Shown here: positions 42,817 to 50,958 of the stretch, in pieces
Layout of the letters: each line of letters opens with the position of its first letter
How positions within the stretch are numbered: position 1 is the first letter of the stretch
Assembly: GCA_964575025.1 (NCBI GenBank)
Contig: CAZNPV010000006.1
Coordinates: 1-64,000 of the forward strand
Source: JABMQB01 sp964575025
GTDB taxonomy: Bacteria; Bacteroidota; Bacteroidia; Bacteroidales; Prolixibacteraceae
DNA length: 64,000 nucleotides
Direction: 5' to 3'
Made by a program: the position numbers and the translations under genes
The notes under the pieces: model-generated
The model's database searches: none
What the model saw: only the letters and a program-made list of their open reading frames with translations
What the model was told of the DNA's origin: nothing

Positions 42817-44316
42817 TCACAATTCACAATAGGTACTGTCATTGGTGAGGGTTTTAAAAGGGTACCGCCAATGTCCTCCGGTTATCAGGGTGTCGGCACT
42901 TTCGGGTCCCCAGGATCCGGCTGTATAGCCGTAAATGGGAATATCCTGATCGGTTTCCCATGCGTTCAGTATGGGCTGGACAAATTTCCAGGCTTCTTCC
43001 ACGGCATCTTTCCGGGCATAAAGGCTGGCATCGCCCAGCATACAATCAAGTAGCAGACGGCTGTAAGCCGATGGCAACTCCTGTTCGGAAAGGTCAGTGT
43101 AGTGAAAATCCATATTGACCGTTTGTACCTTGAATCCTGCACCGGGTGTTTTCATGCCGATTTTTAGCAGGATCCCTTCATCAGGCTGGATACGGAGGAT
43201 CAGTTTATTGTTCCCGGAAGGAGAATCTTCCCCGGTGTGAAATAAACGATGCGGGACTTTTTTGAAATAGACGACAACTTCTGTTACTCTGACGGGCATT
43301 TTTTTGCCTGTGCGTATATAAAACGGAACCCCTGCCCACCGCCAGTTATCAACAAAAAACTTCATTGCCACAAATGTTTCCGTTCTTGAAAAGGGATTGA
43401 CCTCTTCTTCTTCACGGTATCCTTTCACCTCCTGACCTTTAATTTTTGACCGGATATACTGACCGCGGATCACATTCTTCTGTACCTGGGGTTCCCGGAT
43501 TGGGCGTAGGGATTGAAACACCTTCAGTATCTCATTTCGTAATGCATTTGCTTCCACCACCACCGGAGGTTCCATGGCAACCAGTCCAACCAGTTGCAGA
43601 AGGTGATTCTGAACCATGTCACGCAGAGCACCTGCCTGATCATAATAACTCCCCCTTTTTTCCACTCCCAGGCTTTCAGCTGAAGTGATCTCTATGCGTT
43701 GAATGTAGTTATGGTTCCACAAGGGTTCAAAAATACCATTCGAAAAACGGGTAACCAGCATGTTCTGCACCGTTTCTTTCCCAAGGTAGTGATCAATGCG
43801 GTAAAGCTGGTCCTCATTAAAAAATTGAAGCAGGGTGTGGTTTAAGGCCCTGGCTGTGACGAGATCGCTTCCAAAAGGCTTTTCAACAACCAGCCGTCTG
43901 AAATAACGATCCGATCTGTTTAGTCCTGCTGAAGCCAGGTTTTGTGGAATGACCCCATACATCGAAGGAGGTACCGATAAATAAAAAACAAAGTTCTGTT
44001 CAATGTTTAATTCATTGCATAATGTATCAAGGCGTTGTTTTAACGTTTTGTATGCTTCTTTTTTTGTGACTTCCAGTGATTGATAGAACAACATGGATTG
44101 AAAGTCCCCAATTCTGTTGTCGTCAGGAAGGAATTCATCCATCGATGAACGGAATTCCTGATCAGAAAACCGGGTTCTTCCGACTCCCAGGACCGCAAAT
44201 TTTTCCGGAAGTAAATTTTTATTGTGCAGTTCAAAAAGGGATGGAACCAACATGCGTCTGGTCAGATCGCCTGATGCTCCGAATATAACAACGATTTGAT
44301 TAACGGGTTTCTTCAT
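42817..44316 (-). CDS. zwf: Glucose-6-phosphate 1-dehydrogenase
   Basis: A 499-residue cytoplasmic enzyme oxidising glucose-6-phosphate with NAD(P)+, the first step of the oxidative pentose phosphate pathway. Coenzyme-binding GASGDLTRRMLVPSLF is at the N-terminus (13-28), the substrate and catalytic motif is RIDHYLGKETVQNML (about 173-187), and the conserved EKPFG lies near 147. The length is standard. It precedes pgl and follows the phosphopantetheinyl transferase gene by 15 bases. Confidence 0.97.
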   Translation of the reverse strand: MKKPVNQIVVIFGASGDLTRRMLVPSLFELHNKNLLPEKFAVLGVGRTRFSDQEFRSSMDEFLPDDNRIGDFQSMLFYQSLEVTKKEAYKTLKQRLDTLCNELNIEQNFVFYLSVPPSMYGVIPQNLASAGLNRSDRYFRRLVVEKPFGSDLVTARALNHTLLQFFNEDQLYRIDHYLGKETVQNMLVTRFSNGIFEPLWNHNYIQRIEITSAESLGVEKRGSYYDQAGALRDMVQNHLLQLVGLVAMEPPVVVEANALRNEILKVFQSLRPIREPQVQKNVIRGQYIRSKIKGQEVKGYREEEEVNPFSRTETFVAMKFFVDNWRWAGVPFYIRTGKKMPVRVTEVVVYFKKVPHRLFHTGEDSPSGNNKLILRIQPDEGILLKIGMKTPGAGFKVQTVNMDFHYTDLSEQELPSAYSRLLLDCMLGDASLYARKDAVEEAWKFVQPILNAWETDQDIPIYGYTAGSWGPESADTLITGGHWRYPFKTLTNDSTYCEL

Positions 44317-44331
44317 TCGTCTATTTTTTAG

Positions 44332-44958
44332 TTATTGAACACACCAGACAACGGCATTGTTTTCGATAAAGAAATATTCTGCTGTCAGGTCGTGTCTTTT
44401 TTTCCCGCTTACAAAGGTTATATCTATTTTCCCCTGTTCAGAAGCCAGGAATGGCCGGATCATAATCTGATTTTTAAAATCGATACCCTGGGTTTCCTGC
44501 CATTTAAAAACTGCTTCTTTCACACACCAGCATAGCAGGTTCATTTTTTCAGGGAATCGGGAGTTGCGGATAAAATCCCGTTCCTCTTGAGAAAGGAATT
44601 TATGAGCAATTTTTTCTACCGGGCGTCCCAAAGATTCCACATCAATACCGGCCCGTTTTTTATGAATGATTACAGCAGCTATCTCAGCAGAGTGAGAGAT
44701 ACTCAGCTGCAGGTTTTTTCCCGGCAGGTAGGGTTGCCCATTGGTGTGGTATTGGAGGGTTGGATATTCTCCCATCAACTCCATCAACAAGGAACGGGAT
44801 GCAAGCATTTCAAGTCGCCGGTGGGGTTGTTTGATTCTTTGAAAATCAGGTGCTTTCTGCAGATGCGAAAGAACAGCCGAATGTTCAGATTCATCCCGGT
44901 CAATCTTCCACAGGGCAACCATTCCCTGTTCCAGTTTTATTTTTCTTAACAGAGGCAT
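44332..44958 (-). CDS. 4'-phosphopantetheinyl transferase superfamily protein
   Basis: A 208-residue Sfp-type enzyme that moves the phosphopantetheine arm of coenzyme A onto a carrier-protein serine. Motifs in order: LQLSISHSAEIAAVII, AGIDVESLGR (magnesium-binding Asp and Glu) and LLCWCVKEAVFKW. The gene begins one base after the gldD stop and is 15 bases before zwf. The carrier-protein partner is not in the window; acyl carrier protein or secondary-metabolite carriers are possible. Confidence 0.93.
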   Translation of the reverse strand: MPLLRKIKLEQGMVALWKIDRDESEHSAVLSHLQKAPDFQRIKQPHRRLEMLASRSLLMELMGEYPTLQYHTNGQPYLPGKNLQLSISHSAEIAAVIIHKKRAGIDVESLGRPVEKIAHKFLSQEERDFIRNSRFPEKMNLLCWCVKEAVFKWQETQGIDFKNQIMIRPFLASEQGKIDITFVSGKKRHDLTAEYFFIENNAVVWCVQ

Positions 44959-44959
44959 C

Positions 44960-45547
44960 TTATTTCCACGAAGTTGTTTCTATTAACCGGTATATATCAG
45001 GTTTCAAAAAATCGATTACCGGTTGCAGAGAGTCTGTATTGGGAACATTCCTGATATAGAATGCTCCGCGCAAAAAGTGGGTAGTACTGTCGGTCAGGAA
45101 GAATTGCATGGGCGACGCGGCATTTCCTTCAATCAGATAAATCGTCCCGTATACCTTTTCAGCGGGATTGATAAATAACCGTTCTTCGATGGTTTCTGCT
45201 TTGATGGTATGTTTGTATGCCAAAGTCCTCGAATCCTCCAGCAGGGCTCTGAGCATTTCATTCCTGTTCCCCGAAGGAATCTGTTTGTAGGAAATATGAA
45301 TATCTGCTTTGTTTGCCGGTATGGAGATATTCATGTCGTAAGGGAATGAATCTTTTCCCTCAGGGTTCAGGATCCGTGCGTATACGGGTATTTTAAAGCG
45401 GTAGGGAAACTCCGTACGGTTAAATTCCCTGTAGGTTTTTTCCGGGAAAGAGATGCGAAAGTATCCCCGTGGTTTTGGAGTATATCTGTTCTTACATCCG
45501 CAGGCCACCAGCAAAACCAGGATCAGTATAACATATATTTTTTTCAT
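44960..45547 (-). CDS. gldD: Gliding-motility lipoprotein GldD
   Basis: A 195-residue outer-membrane lipoprotein with signal ending LLVACGC. Family features are PKPRGYFRISFPEKTYREF near the N-terminus, FPYRFKIPVYARI, a basic-aromatic middle and FLTDSTTHFLRGAFYIRNVPNTDSLQPVIDFLKPDIYRLIETTSW at the end. GldD is needed for gliding and is linked to type IX secretion in flavobacteria, with an unclear biochemical role. Its partner GldE is encoded 35 bases upstream, as in most Bacteroidota. Confidence 0.95.
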   Translation of the reverse strand: MKKIYVILILVLLVACGCKNRYTPKPRGYFRISFPEKTYREFNRTEFPYRFKIPVYARILNPEGKDSFPYDMNISIPANKADIHISYKQIPSGNRNEMLRALLEDSRTLAYKHTIKAETIEERLFINPAEKVYGTIYLIEGNAASPMQFFLTDSTTHFLRGAFYIRNVPNTDSLQPVIDFLKPDIYRLIETTSWK

Positions 45548-45582
45548 CGTTAGAACTTCAAAAAAACGGAGTTAATCCGGAT

Positions 45583-46905
45583 TTATTGAATTTCCACCCT
45601 GATTTTTTCTATCCGGCGGTTGTTTACAGATTCGATCGTAAATACAAAATTTTTGCATTTGATTTTTTCATTCATCGCAGGTATTTCACCTTTCAGTTCC
45701 AGGATCAGGCCGGCAAGGGTATCTGCATCTCCTTTTATTTCATCAAATATTGTTTCATCGGTATGGACTATTTTATAAAAATCCACCAGCAGGGTTTTCC
45801 CGTCGAAGAGGTATTTGGTGTCGGTTATTTTCCTGAATAATGTTTCTTCCGTATCATATTCATCCACAATTTCTCCGACAATTTCTTCGAGAATATCTTC
45901 GAGTGTAACAATACCAGCCAGGCCTCCGTATTCATCCACTACAACAGCCATATGAACTTTTCTTTTTCTGAATTCTTCAAGCAGGGTATTGATTCCTTTC
46001 GTTTCAGGAACAAAAAACGGAGGTCTGATAAGGGTTTGCCATTTGAAGCTTTTTCCCTTATGCACGTGGGAAAGCAGATCTTTAATATACAGGATTCCGC
46101 TAATCTGATCAAAAGAACCGGAATAGACAGGTATTCTTGAAAAACCTGATTTTCTGATGATCTTAACGACATCGTCAAAGGGTGTTGTCATGTCGATGGC
46201 AATCACATCCACCCGGGGTTTCATAATTTCAGCCACTTTTTTATGTCCGAATTTTACAATCCCTTCCAGTATGTCTTTATCTTCTGATATTTCCTGTTCA
46301 GCAGTAAGTTCAAGGGCTTGTGAGATATCTGAGATCGAGATATTCTTTTTGTGTTTTAAAAGCCGTTTGTTTACAAAAGAGGTGGATCGGATCAGTATCT
46401 GACTTACCGGATTAAAAAATTTTTCCAACAGGTTAAGTGGTATAGCCATCAGTTTGGCAAACCTGATTCCCCGATGGGTGGCATACACTTTCGGAATAAT
46501 CTCTCCGAAAAGAAGCAGGATAAAGGTTATTATTACTACTTTAAAAATAAATTCAAAAACGGGAGACTCACTCAGATCAACCATTCTGCTCGTAATAAAC
46601 GAAGAGAGAATAACGATGCCAATATTAACAAAGTTATTGGATACCAAGATTGTAGCCAGGAGTTTTTCTGGATCTTCCAGGTTTTTCAGGATAGCTTTCA
46701 TCGATCGGGATTTGCTTTTTTTCAGGTGCATCCGGTCTTTGGGACTCAGGGAAAAATAAGCTACTTCCGAACCACTGATCAGTGCCGAAGCAATAAGCAG
46801 CAGCAGGACGATGACCAACCCGATTACAGATTCCACACTTAAGGGGTGGAAATGAATATTCCAGAGTAACGAGGGATCGGAAGTAAGTACCTGTTCAGCT
46901 TCCAA
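45583..46905 (-). CDS. gldE: GldE, CNNM/CorC-type membrane protein
   Basis: A 440-residue inner-membrane protein with a CNNM-type domain (helices about 25-50, 85-110, 120-145; SALISGSEVAYFSLSP), two CBS domains (about 220-350: MKPRVDVIAIDMTTPFDDV, GGLAGIVTLEDILEEIVGEIVDEYD) and a C-terminal CorC/HlyC domain. Such proteins bind nucleotides and help ion balance; GldE works with GldD in gliding. It is followed by gldD and preceded by ssb within 16 bases. Confidence 0.94.
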   Translation of the reverse strand: MEAEQVLTSDPSLLWNIHFHPLSVESVIGLVIVLLLLIASALISGSEVAYFSLSPKDRMHLKKSKSRSMKAILKNLEDPEKLLATILVSNNFVNIGIVILSSFITSRMVDLSESPVFEFIFKVVIITFILLLFGEIIPKVYATHRGIRFAKLMAIPLNLLEKFFNPVSQILIRSTSFVNKRLLKHKKNISISDISQALELTAEQEISEDKDILEGIVKFGHKKVAEIMKPRVDVIAIDMTTPFDDVVKIIRKSGFSRIPVYSGSFDQISGILYIKDLLSHVHKGKSFKWQTLIRPPFFVPETKGINTLLEEFRKRKVHMAVVVDEYGGLAGIVTLEDILEEIVGEIVDEYDTEETLFRKITDTKYLFDGKTLLVDFYKIVHTDETIFDEIKGDADTLAGLILELKGEIPAMNEKIKCKNFVFTIESVNNRRIEKIRVEIQ

Positions 46906-46921
46906 AGGTTAGGTTTTTGAA

Positions 46922-47368
46922 TTAAAACGGCAGATCATCTTCTTCGGGTGATTGCTGTTCATTATCCGGTTCTTCTGCCGATTCGTTTTGTGTATTGTCT
47001 TGGTTCTGATGCCCACTGTTGGTATTCTCAGCGTAATCTTCGCGTTTTCCCAACATTTGCATTACATCGCCGTAAATCTCTGTAATGTATCGTTTGTTCC
47101 CATCCTTATCATCATAGGATCTGGATCGTATTCTTCCTTCTATATAAAGCTGTTTTCCTTTTGTAACATACTTCTCAGCTACTTCAGCCAGTCCCCTCCA
47201 CAGGACAATGTTATGCCATTCTGTGGTGGTTACTCTTTCGCCGTTTTTTGCCAAATAAGATTCTGAAGTGGCCAGAGGGAAATTTGCTACTGCCACACCT
47301 GAATCCAGGTGTCTTACTTCCGGGTCTTTCCCGACATTTCCAACTAAAATTGCTTTGTTTACTGACAT
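46922..47368 (-). CDS. ssb: Single-stranded DNA-binding protein, full length
   Basis: A 148-residue replication and repair protein: an OB-fold (NKAILVGNVGKDPEVRHLDSG, TTTEWHNIVLWRGLAEVAEKYVTKGKQLYIEGRI), a linker rich in Asn, Gln and Glu, and the acidic tip EEDDLPF that docks partner proteins. It is the complete counterpart of the short Ssb at 18670-19005. It is placed between mutY and gldE, a gene order common in Bacteroidota. Confidence 0.97.
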   Translation of the reverse strand: MSVNKAILVGNVGKDPEVRHLDSGVAVANFPLATSESYLAKNGERVTTTEWHNIVLWRGLAEVAEKYVTKGKQLYIEGRIRSRSYDDKDGNKRYITEIYGDVMQMLGKREDYAENTNSGHQNQDNTQNESAEEPDNEQQSPEEDDLPF

Positions 47369-47441
47369 TTTCTATTTTTTTAGGGTTAATCATGTTATGA
47401 AGATACACATTATCCTTCAATATCGATCCCATTGCAATGAT

Positions 47442-48509
47442 TTATTCATGGTCAGGGATTAAATCCTTTTCAACCAGGTATTTTTCAATTAGCCTGGGAA
47501 CTGCAAAGTTAGCAATATCTTTTTTAATTATACGTACGGGGGAACCATTTATTCCGGTAATCTGCTTTTTAAAGACATGTATAAAAATGGCATGTATTTT
47601 TTGGTGGCTTAACAGGTGAATAACAGGCCTGGAGAACTGAACCTCCTGAAGGCTGTAGCTGTTGATCAAAAATTCGGATTTTGCCATACGAAGAACCTTT
47701 TCCGGAGCTTCCTGGTTTTGTGTTTCTATCAGCGGGAGTTCATAGAGGTTTTTCCATATATCGTGCTTTACACGTTTTTGGAGGTAGATTGCATCCTGAT
47801 CTTCAAAGAGGAAATAGTAGAAAAAACGGTTTTTTTGTTTTCTGACTGGTTTTTTTACAGGCAATTGACGAATTGTCTGGTTTTTGTATGCCTGGCATAT
47901 TCCGGTTACGGGGCATTTGTTGCACAGGGGGCCAGAGGGCAGGCAAATCAGCGCTCCTAATTCCATCAGAGCCTGGTTATGTATTCCCGGGTGGGCAGGA
48001 TCGAGAAGCTCTGCGGCTTTTTTTTGTATTATTTTTTTTCCTTTGGCAGAATTTACCGGTTCCGTGATTTCAAATATCCGTGCCAGAACTCGGTTGATAT
48101 TCCCGTCTATCGTGGCATACGGTTTATTAAAGGCAATGGAAGCCACAGCGGCAGCTGTATATTCCCCAATTCCCTTTAATGCAAGAATATCATTGTATTC
48201 TTCAGGAAACCTTCCCTGGTATTTTTCGACGATCTGTTGCGCTGTGTAATGAATGTTCTCAGCCCGGTTATAATAACCCAGCCCCTGCCATATTTTCAGG
48301 ACATCCTTTTTCCCGGAACAGGCCAGGTCTTGAAGGGTGGGGAACCGCTTCATAAAACGTTCAAAATATCCCTTCCCCTGATTGACACGGGTTTGTTGCA
48401 GAATAATTTCGGAAATCCATATCCTGTATGGATCGGATGTTTCCCGCCATGGCAACTCGCGTTTGTGGGCATGGTACCACCTGTACAGGGACTTTAAAAA
48501 ATCGGCCAT
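47442..48509 (-). CDS. mutY: A/G-specific adenine DNA glycosylase
   Basis: A 355-residue base-excision-repair enzyme that removes adenine opposite 8-oxoguanine. The N-terminal catalytic domain has SEIILQQTRVNQGKGYFERF (catalytic Glu), a helix-hairpin-helix LKGIGEYTAAAVASIAFNKPY with the invariant Asp soon after, and the iron-sulphur loop C-x6-C-x2-C-x5-C in ICLPSGPLCNKCPVTGIC (four Cys, near 195-212). A Nudix-like C-terminal domain follows. It opens the ssb-gldE-gldD run. Confidence 0.97.
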   Translation of the reverse strand: MADFLKSLYRWYHAHKRELPWRETSDPYRIWISEIILQQTRVNQGKGYFERFMKRFPTLQDLACSGKKDVLKIWQGLGYYNRAENIHYTAQQIVEKYQGRFPEEYNDILALKGIGEYTAAAVASIAFNKPYATIDGNINRVLARIFEITEPVNSAKGKKIIQKKAAELLDPAHPGIHNQALMELGALICLPSGPLCNKCPVTGICQAYKNQTIRQLPVKKPVRKQKNRFFYYFLFEDQDAIYLQKRVKHDIWKNLYELPLIETQNQEAPEKVLRMAKSEFLINSYSLQEVQFSRPVIHLLSHQKIHAIFIHVFKKQITGINGSPVRIIKKDIANFAVPRLIEKYLVEKDLIPDHE

Positions 48510-48587
48510 ATGCCGCTAAGTAATTTAAAATGTTTATAAAATTCAAAATTAATTGATTGGAAATGCAATATATATCTAAAAAGTTTA

Positions 48588-48595
48588 TATTTTTG
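48588..48595 (+). promoter_or_regulatory. Bacteroidota-type -7 box before the first HU gene
   Basis: TATTTTTG fits TAnnTTTG and lies 50 bases upstream of the HU start. A matching -33 TTTG at the standard spacing is not evident. Confidence 0.4.
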
Positions 48596-48645
48596 CAATC
48601 CATACCATAGAATTTTAATTTGTTGATAACTAAATATTTTTAGCA

Positions 48646-48930
48646 ATGACAAAAGCAGATATTGTAAACGAAATCTCAAAAAACACAGGAATTGAAAAAG
48701 TAACAGTTCAAAAAACAGTTGAATCTTTTATGGAGACTGTAAAAGACTCTTTAGTAGGCGGAAAGAACGTTTACCTGAGAGGCTTCGGTAGTTTTGTTGT
48801 TAAGAAAAGAGCTGAAAAAACAGCCAGGAATATTTCAAAAAACACCACAATTATAATTCCTGAACATTACATTCCGTCATTCAAACCTGCGAAATCTTTT
48901 GTTTCTCAAGTGAAAAGTAACGTTAAATAG
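48646..48930 (+). CDS. HU/IHF-family DNA-binding protein
   Basis: A 94-residue nucleoid protein that binds and bends DNA. It shows the whole HU pattern: MTKADIVNEISKNTGIEK, VTVQKTVESFMETVKDSLVGGKNVYLRGFGSFVVKKRAEKTARN (split: GGKNVYLRGFGSF and KKRAEKTARN) and IPSFKPAKSFVSQVK, with the DNA-intercalating beta-arm containing NTTIIIPEH. It is IHF-like in having R-NI-SKNT in place of the HU RNPQTG. The COX24-like gene follows after 8 bases. Confidence 0.96.
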   Translation: MTKADIVNEISKNTGIEKVTVQKTVESFMETVKDSLVGGKNVYLRGFGSFVVKKRAEKTARNISKNTTIIIPEHYIPSFKPAKSFVSQVKSNVK

Positions 48931-48938
48931 ATCGGATT

Positions 48939-49031
48939 ATGCCAAGCGGGAAAAAAAGGAAAAGACACAAGATGGCTACGCATAAGCGAAAAAAAAGGCT
49001 ACGGAAGAACAGACATAAGAAGAGAAAATAG
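48939..49031 (+). CDS. Tiny basic protein with AURKAIP1/COX24-like domain (30 residues)
   Basis: ATG 48939 to TAG 49029-49031 encodes 30 residues starting MPSGKKRKRHKMATHKRKKR, with more than half Lys, Arg or His. This matches the short COX24/AURKAIP1-type protein found across Bacteroidota, related to the mitochondrial ribosomal protein mS38 and likely a small ribosome-associated protein. It lies 8 bases after HU and before a strong terminator. No motif other than the basic pattern supports a function. Confidence 0.85.
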   Translation: MPSGKKRKRHKMATHKRKKRLRKNRHKKRK

Positions 49032-49061
49032 CATTTTAGCCCTTCTTTTTTAAAGTTTCTG

Positions 49062-49098
49062 GATTAAACCTAAAGCATTTTTTGCTTTAGGTTTAATC
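49062..49098 (+). terminator. Strong terminator after HU and the COX24-like gene
   Basis: GATTAAACCTAAAGCA and TGCTTTAGGTTTAATC form a perfect 16-bp stem with loop TTTTT. It lies 30 bases after the small gene; a short CTCTTT tail follows. Confidence 0.8.
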
Positions 49099-49151
49099 TC
49101 TTTAAAAAACAGGGCTATTCCTGAACGATCATATGATGTAAAAAACAGGTT

Positions 49152-50702
49152 GTGAGTAGCGATTTAATCATTGATGTCACTCCATCCGAAATAGTAATTG
49201 CCTTACTTGAAGATAAAAAACTAGTTGAACTTACCAGGGAAAAAAGCGGGGCAAGATTTGCTGTAGGAGATATTTACCTCGGCAAGGTTAAAAAAATCAT
49301 GCCCAGTCTAAATGCTGCTTTTATTGATATAGGGTACGAAAAAGATGCATTTCTGCATTATCTGGATATGGGGCCTCAGTTTGCTACCTTGAATAAGTTT
49401 CTACGTATCGCCTCTTCCCATAAGAACAGGATTACTTCCATTTCACGAATTCATTCAGAGCCCGACATTAACAAGGAAGGGAAAATTACCGATTTGTTAA
49501 AAACAGGGCATAAAATTCTGGTTCAGATAGCAAAAGAACCCATTTCAACCAAAGGACCAAGGTTAACATCTGAAATATCCCTTGCGGGAAGATACATGGT
49601 TCTTCTTCCTTTTAGTGAACGGATATCTGTTTCACAGAAAATAAAATCCAACGAGGAAAAAAACAGACTTAAAAAACTGATCCAGAGTATCAAACCAAGG
49701 AAGTACGGGTTAATTATCAGAACCGCGGCAGAAAAAGTACGGGTGGCGGAACTCGATCAGGAACTACGCAGGCTGATCGATAAGTGGGAAACTACCTTTC
49801 AAAAACTGAGACGAGCCCGTATACCGTCCCTTATTATTGGAGAAATGGATCGAACAACAGCCCTGATCCGGGATATATTTCATAAGGATTTTAACAGCAT
49901 CCTGGTCAATGACCTTGCAGCATACAATGAGATCAGTGATTATATGAGTTCTATTAAAACGGACAAAAAAAAACTGGTAAAGCTTTACAAAGGCAAAGCG
50001 TCAATATTTGAATATTTTGGTGTAGACAAACAGATCAAAGCTTCGTTTGGAAAAACAGTATCATTCAAGAACGGAGCCTATTTGATTATTGAACATACGG
50101 AAGCATTCCATGTGATCGACGTAAACAGCGGCAACCGTTCAAAAGCCGGTCTCAATCAGGAAACGAATGCATTACATGTTAACCTGGCTGCCTGTGATGA
50201 AATTGCACGACAGCTCCGCCTCAGAGACATGGGAGGGATCATTGTCATTGATTTTATTGATATGCACGAAGCAGCAAACCGACATAAAGTGTATGACTAT
50301 ATGAAGGAGGTGATGGACGATGACCGTACCAAACACAACATCCTTCCTTTAAGTAAATTCTGCCTGATGCAGATTACCCGACAACGTGTACGGCCTGAAG
50401 AACATATTGAAACCGCTGAAGTATGCCCGGTTTGCAAAGGATCCGGAAAAGTAGTGCCGACCGTGCTCTTTGCCGATGAACTGAACCGTAAAGTGGTTTA
50501 TATCATTAAGGATCTTAATAAGAAAAGAGTATTCCTGAAAGTACATCCATACGTGGCTGCATATCTGACAAAAGGATATAAATCATACCAGGTAAAATGG
50601 TTCCTGAAATTTTTTAAATGGATCAGGGTGGAAGCCAATAATTCATATACTTTTCTTGAATATCATTTCTTTGATGAGAATATGGAAGAGATCATCCTGT
50701 AA
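49152..50702 (+). CDS. rng: Ribonuclease G/E family endoribonuclease
   Basis: A 516-residue RNase G-type endoribonuclease that matures rRNA and decays mRNA. It has the S1-like domain at the N-terminus (ARFAVGDIYLGKVKKIMPSLNAAFIDIGYEKDAFLH, positions about 35-70), the RNase E catalytic core with DVNSGN (magnesium Asp, about 331) and IDFIDM (second Asp, about 375), and the zinc-link CPVCKGSG near 430. There is no long C-terminal degradosome scaffold. It starts with GTG at 49152, in place of an ATG. Confidence 0.95.
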   Translation: MSSDLIIDVTPSEIVIALLEDKKLVELTREKSGARFAVGDIYLGKVKKIMPSLNAAFIDIGYEKDAFLHYLDMGPQFATLNKFLRIASSHKNRITSISRIHSEPDINKEGKITDLLKTGHKILVQIAKEPISTKGPRLTSEISLAGRYMVLLPFSERISVSQKIKSNEEKNRLKKLIQSIKPRKYGLIIRTAAEKVRVAELDQELRRLIDKWETTFQKLRRARIPSLIIGEMDRTTALIRDIFHKDFNSILVNDLAAYNEISDYMSSIKTDKKKLVKLYKGKASIFEYFGVDKQIKASFGKTVSFKNGAYLIIEHTEAFHVIDVNSGNRSKAGLNQETNALHVNLAACDEIARQLRLRDMGGIIVIDFIDMHEAANRHKVYDYMKEVMDDDRTKHNILPLSKFCLMQITRQRVRPEEHIETAEVCPVCKGSGKVVPTVLFADELNRKVVYIIKDLNKKRVFLKVHPYVAAYLTKGYKSYQVKWFLKFFKWIRVEANNSYTFLEYHFFDENMEEIIL

Positions 50703-50958
50703 AACTTCGGTCTGAAGATCGCACTTCTTTCGGCACTGGGCTGTTAAAGAGTTTGTTATCTGTAAGTACCTTTCTGTTTATCCGATTATTTTTTCCCTGG
50801 GACCCTCTGATACTTTTCCGGATTTATTTACCAGAACCTCTTTTATCGAACAATTATTTAAAATATTGGTTATTTTGCAGGAAGGAATTTTTATTTTGGT
50901 TCCGATTATTCATCGCATACGTTTTATGATACCATTGAGAACAAACAATTAAAATCAG
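50703..50958. other. Gap of 256 bases between rng and dsbD
   Basis: No gene, hairpin or motif seen that I would support, apart from AT-rich promoter-like sequence at its right end. Confidence 0.4.
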
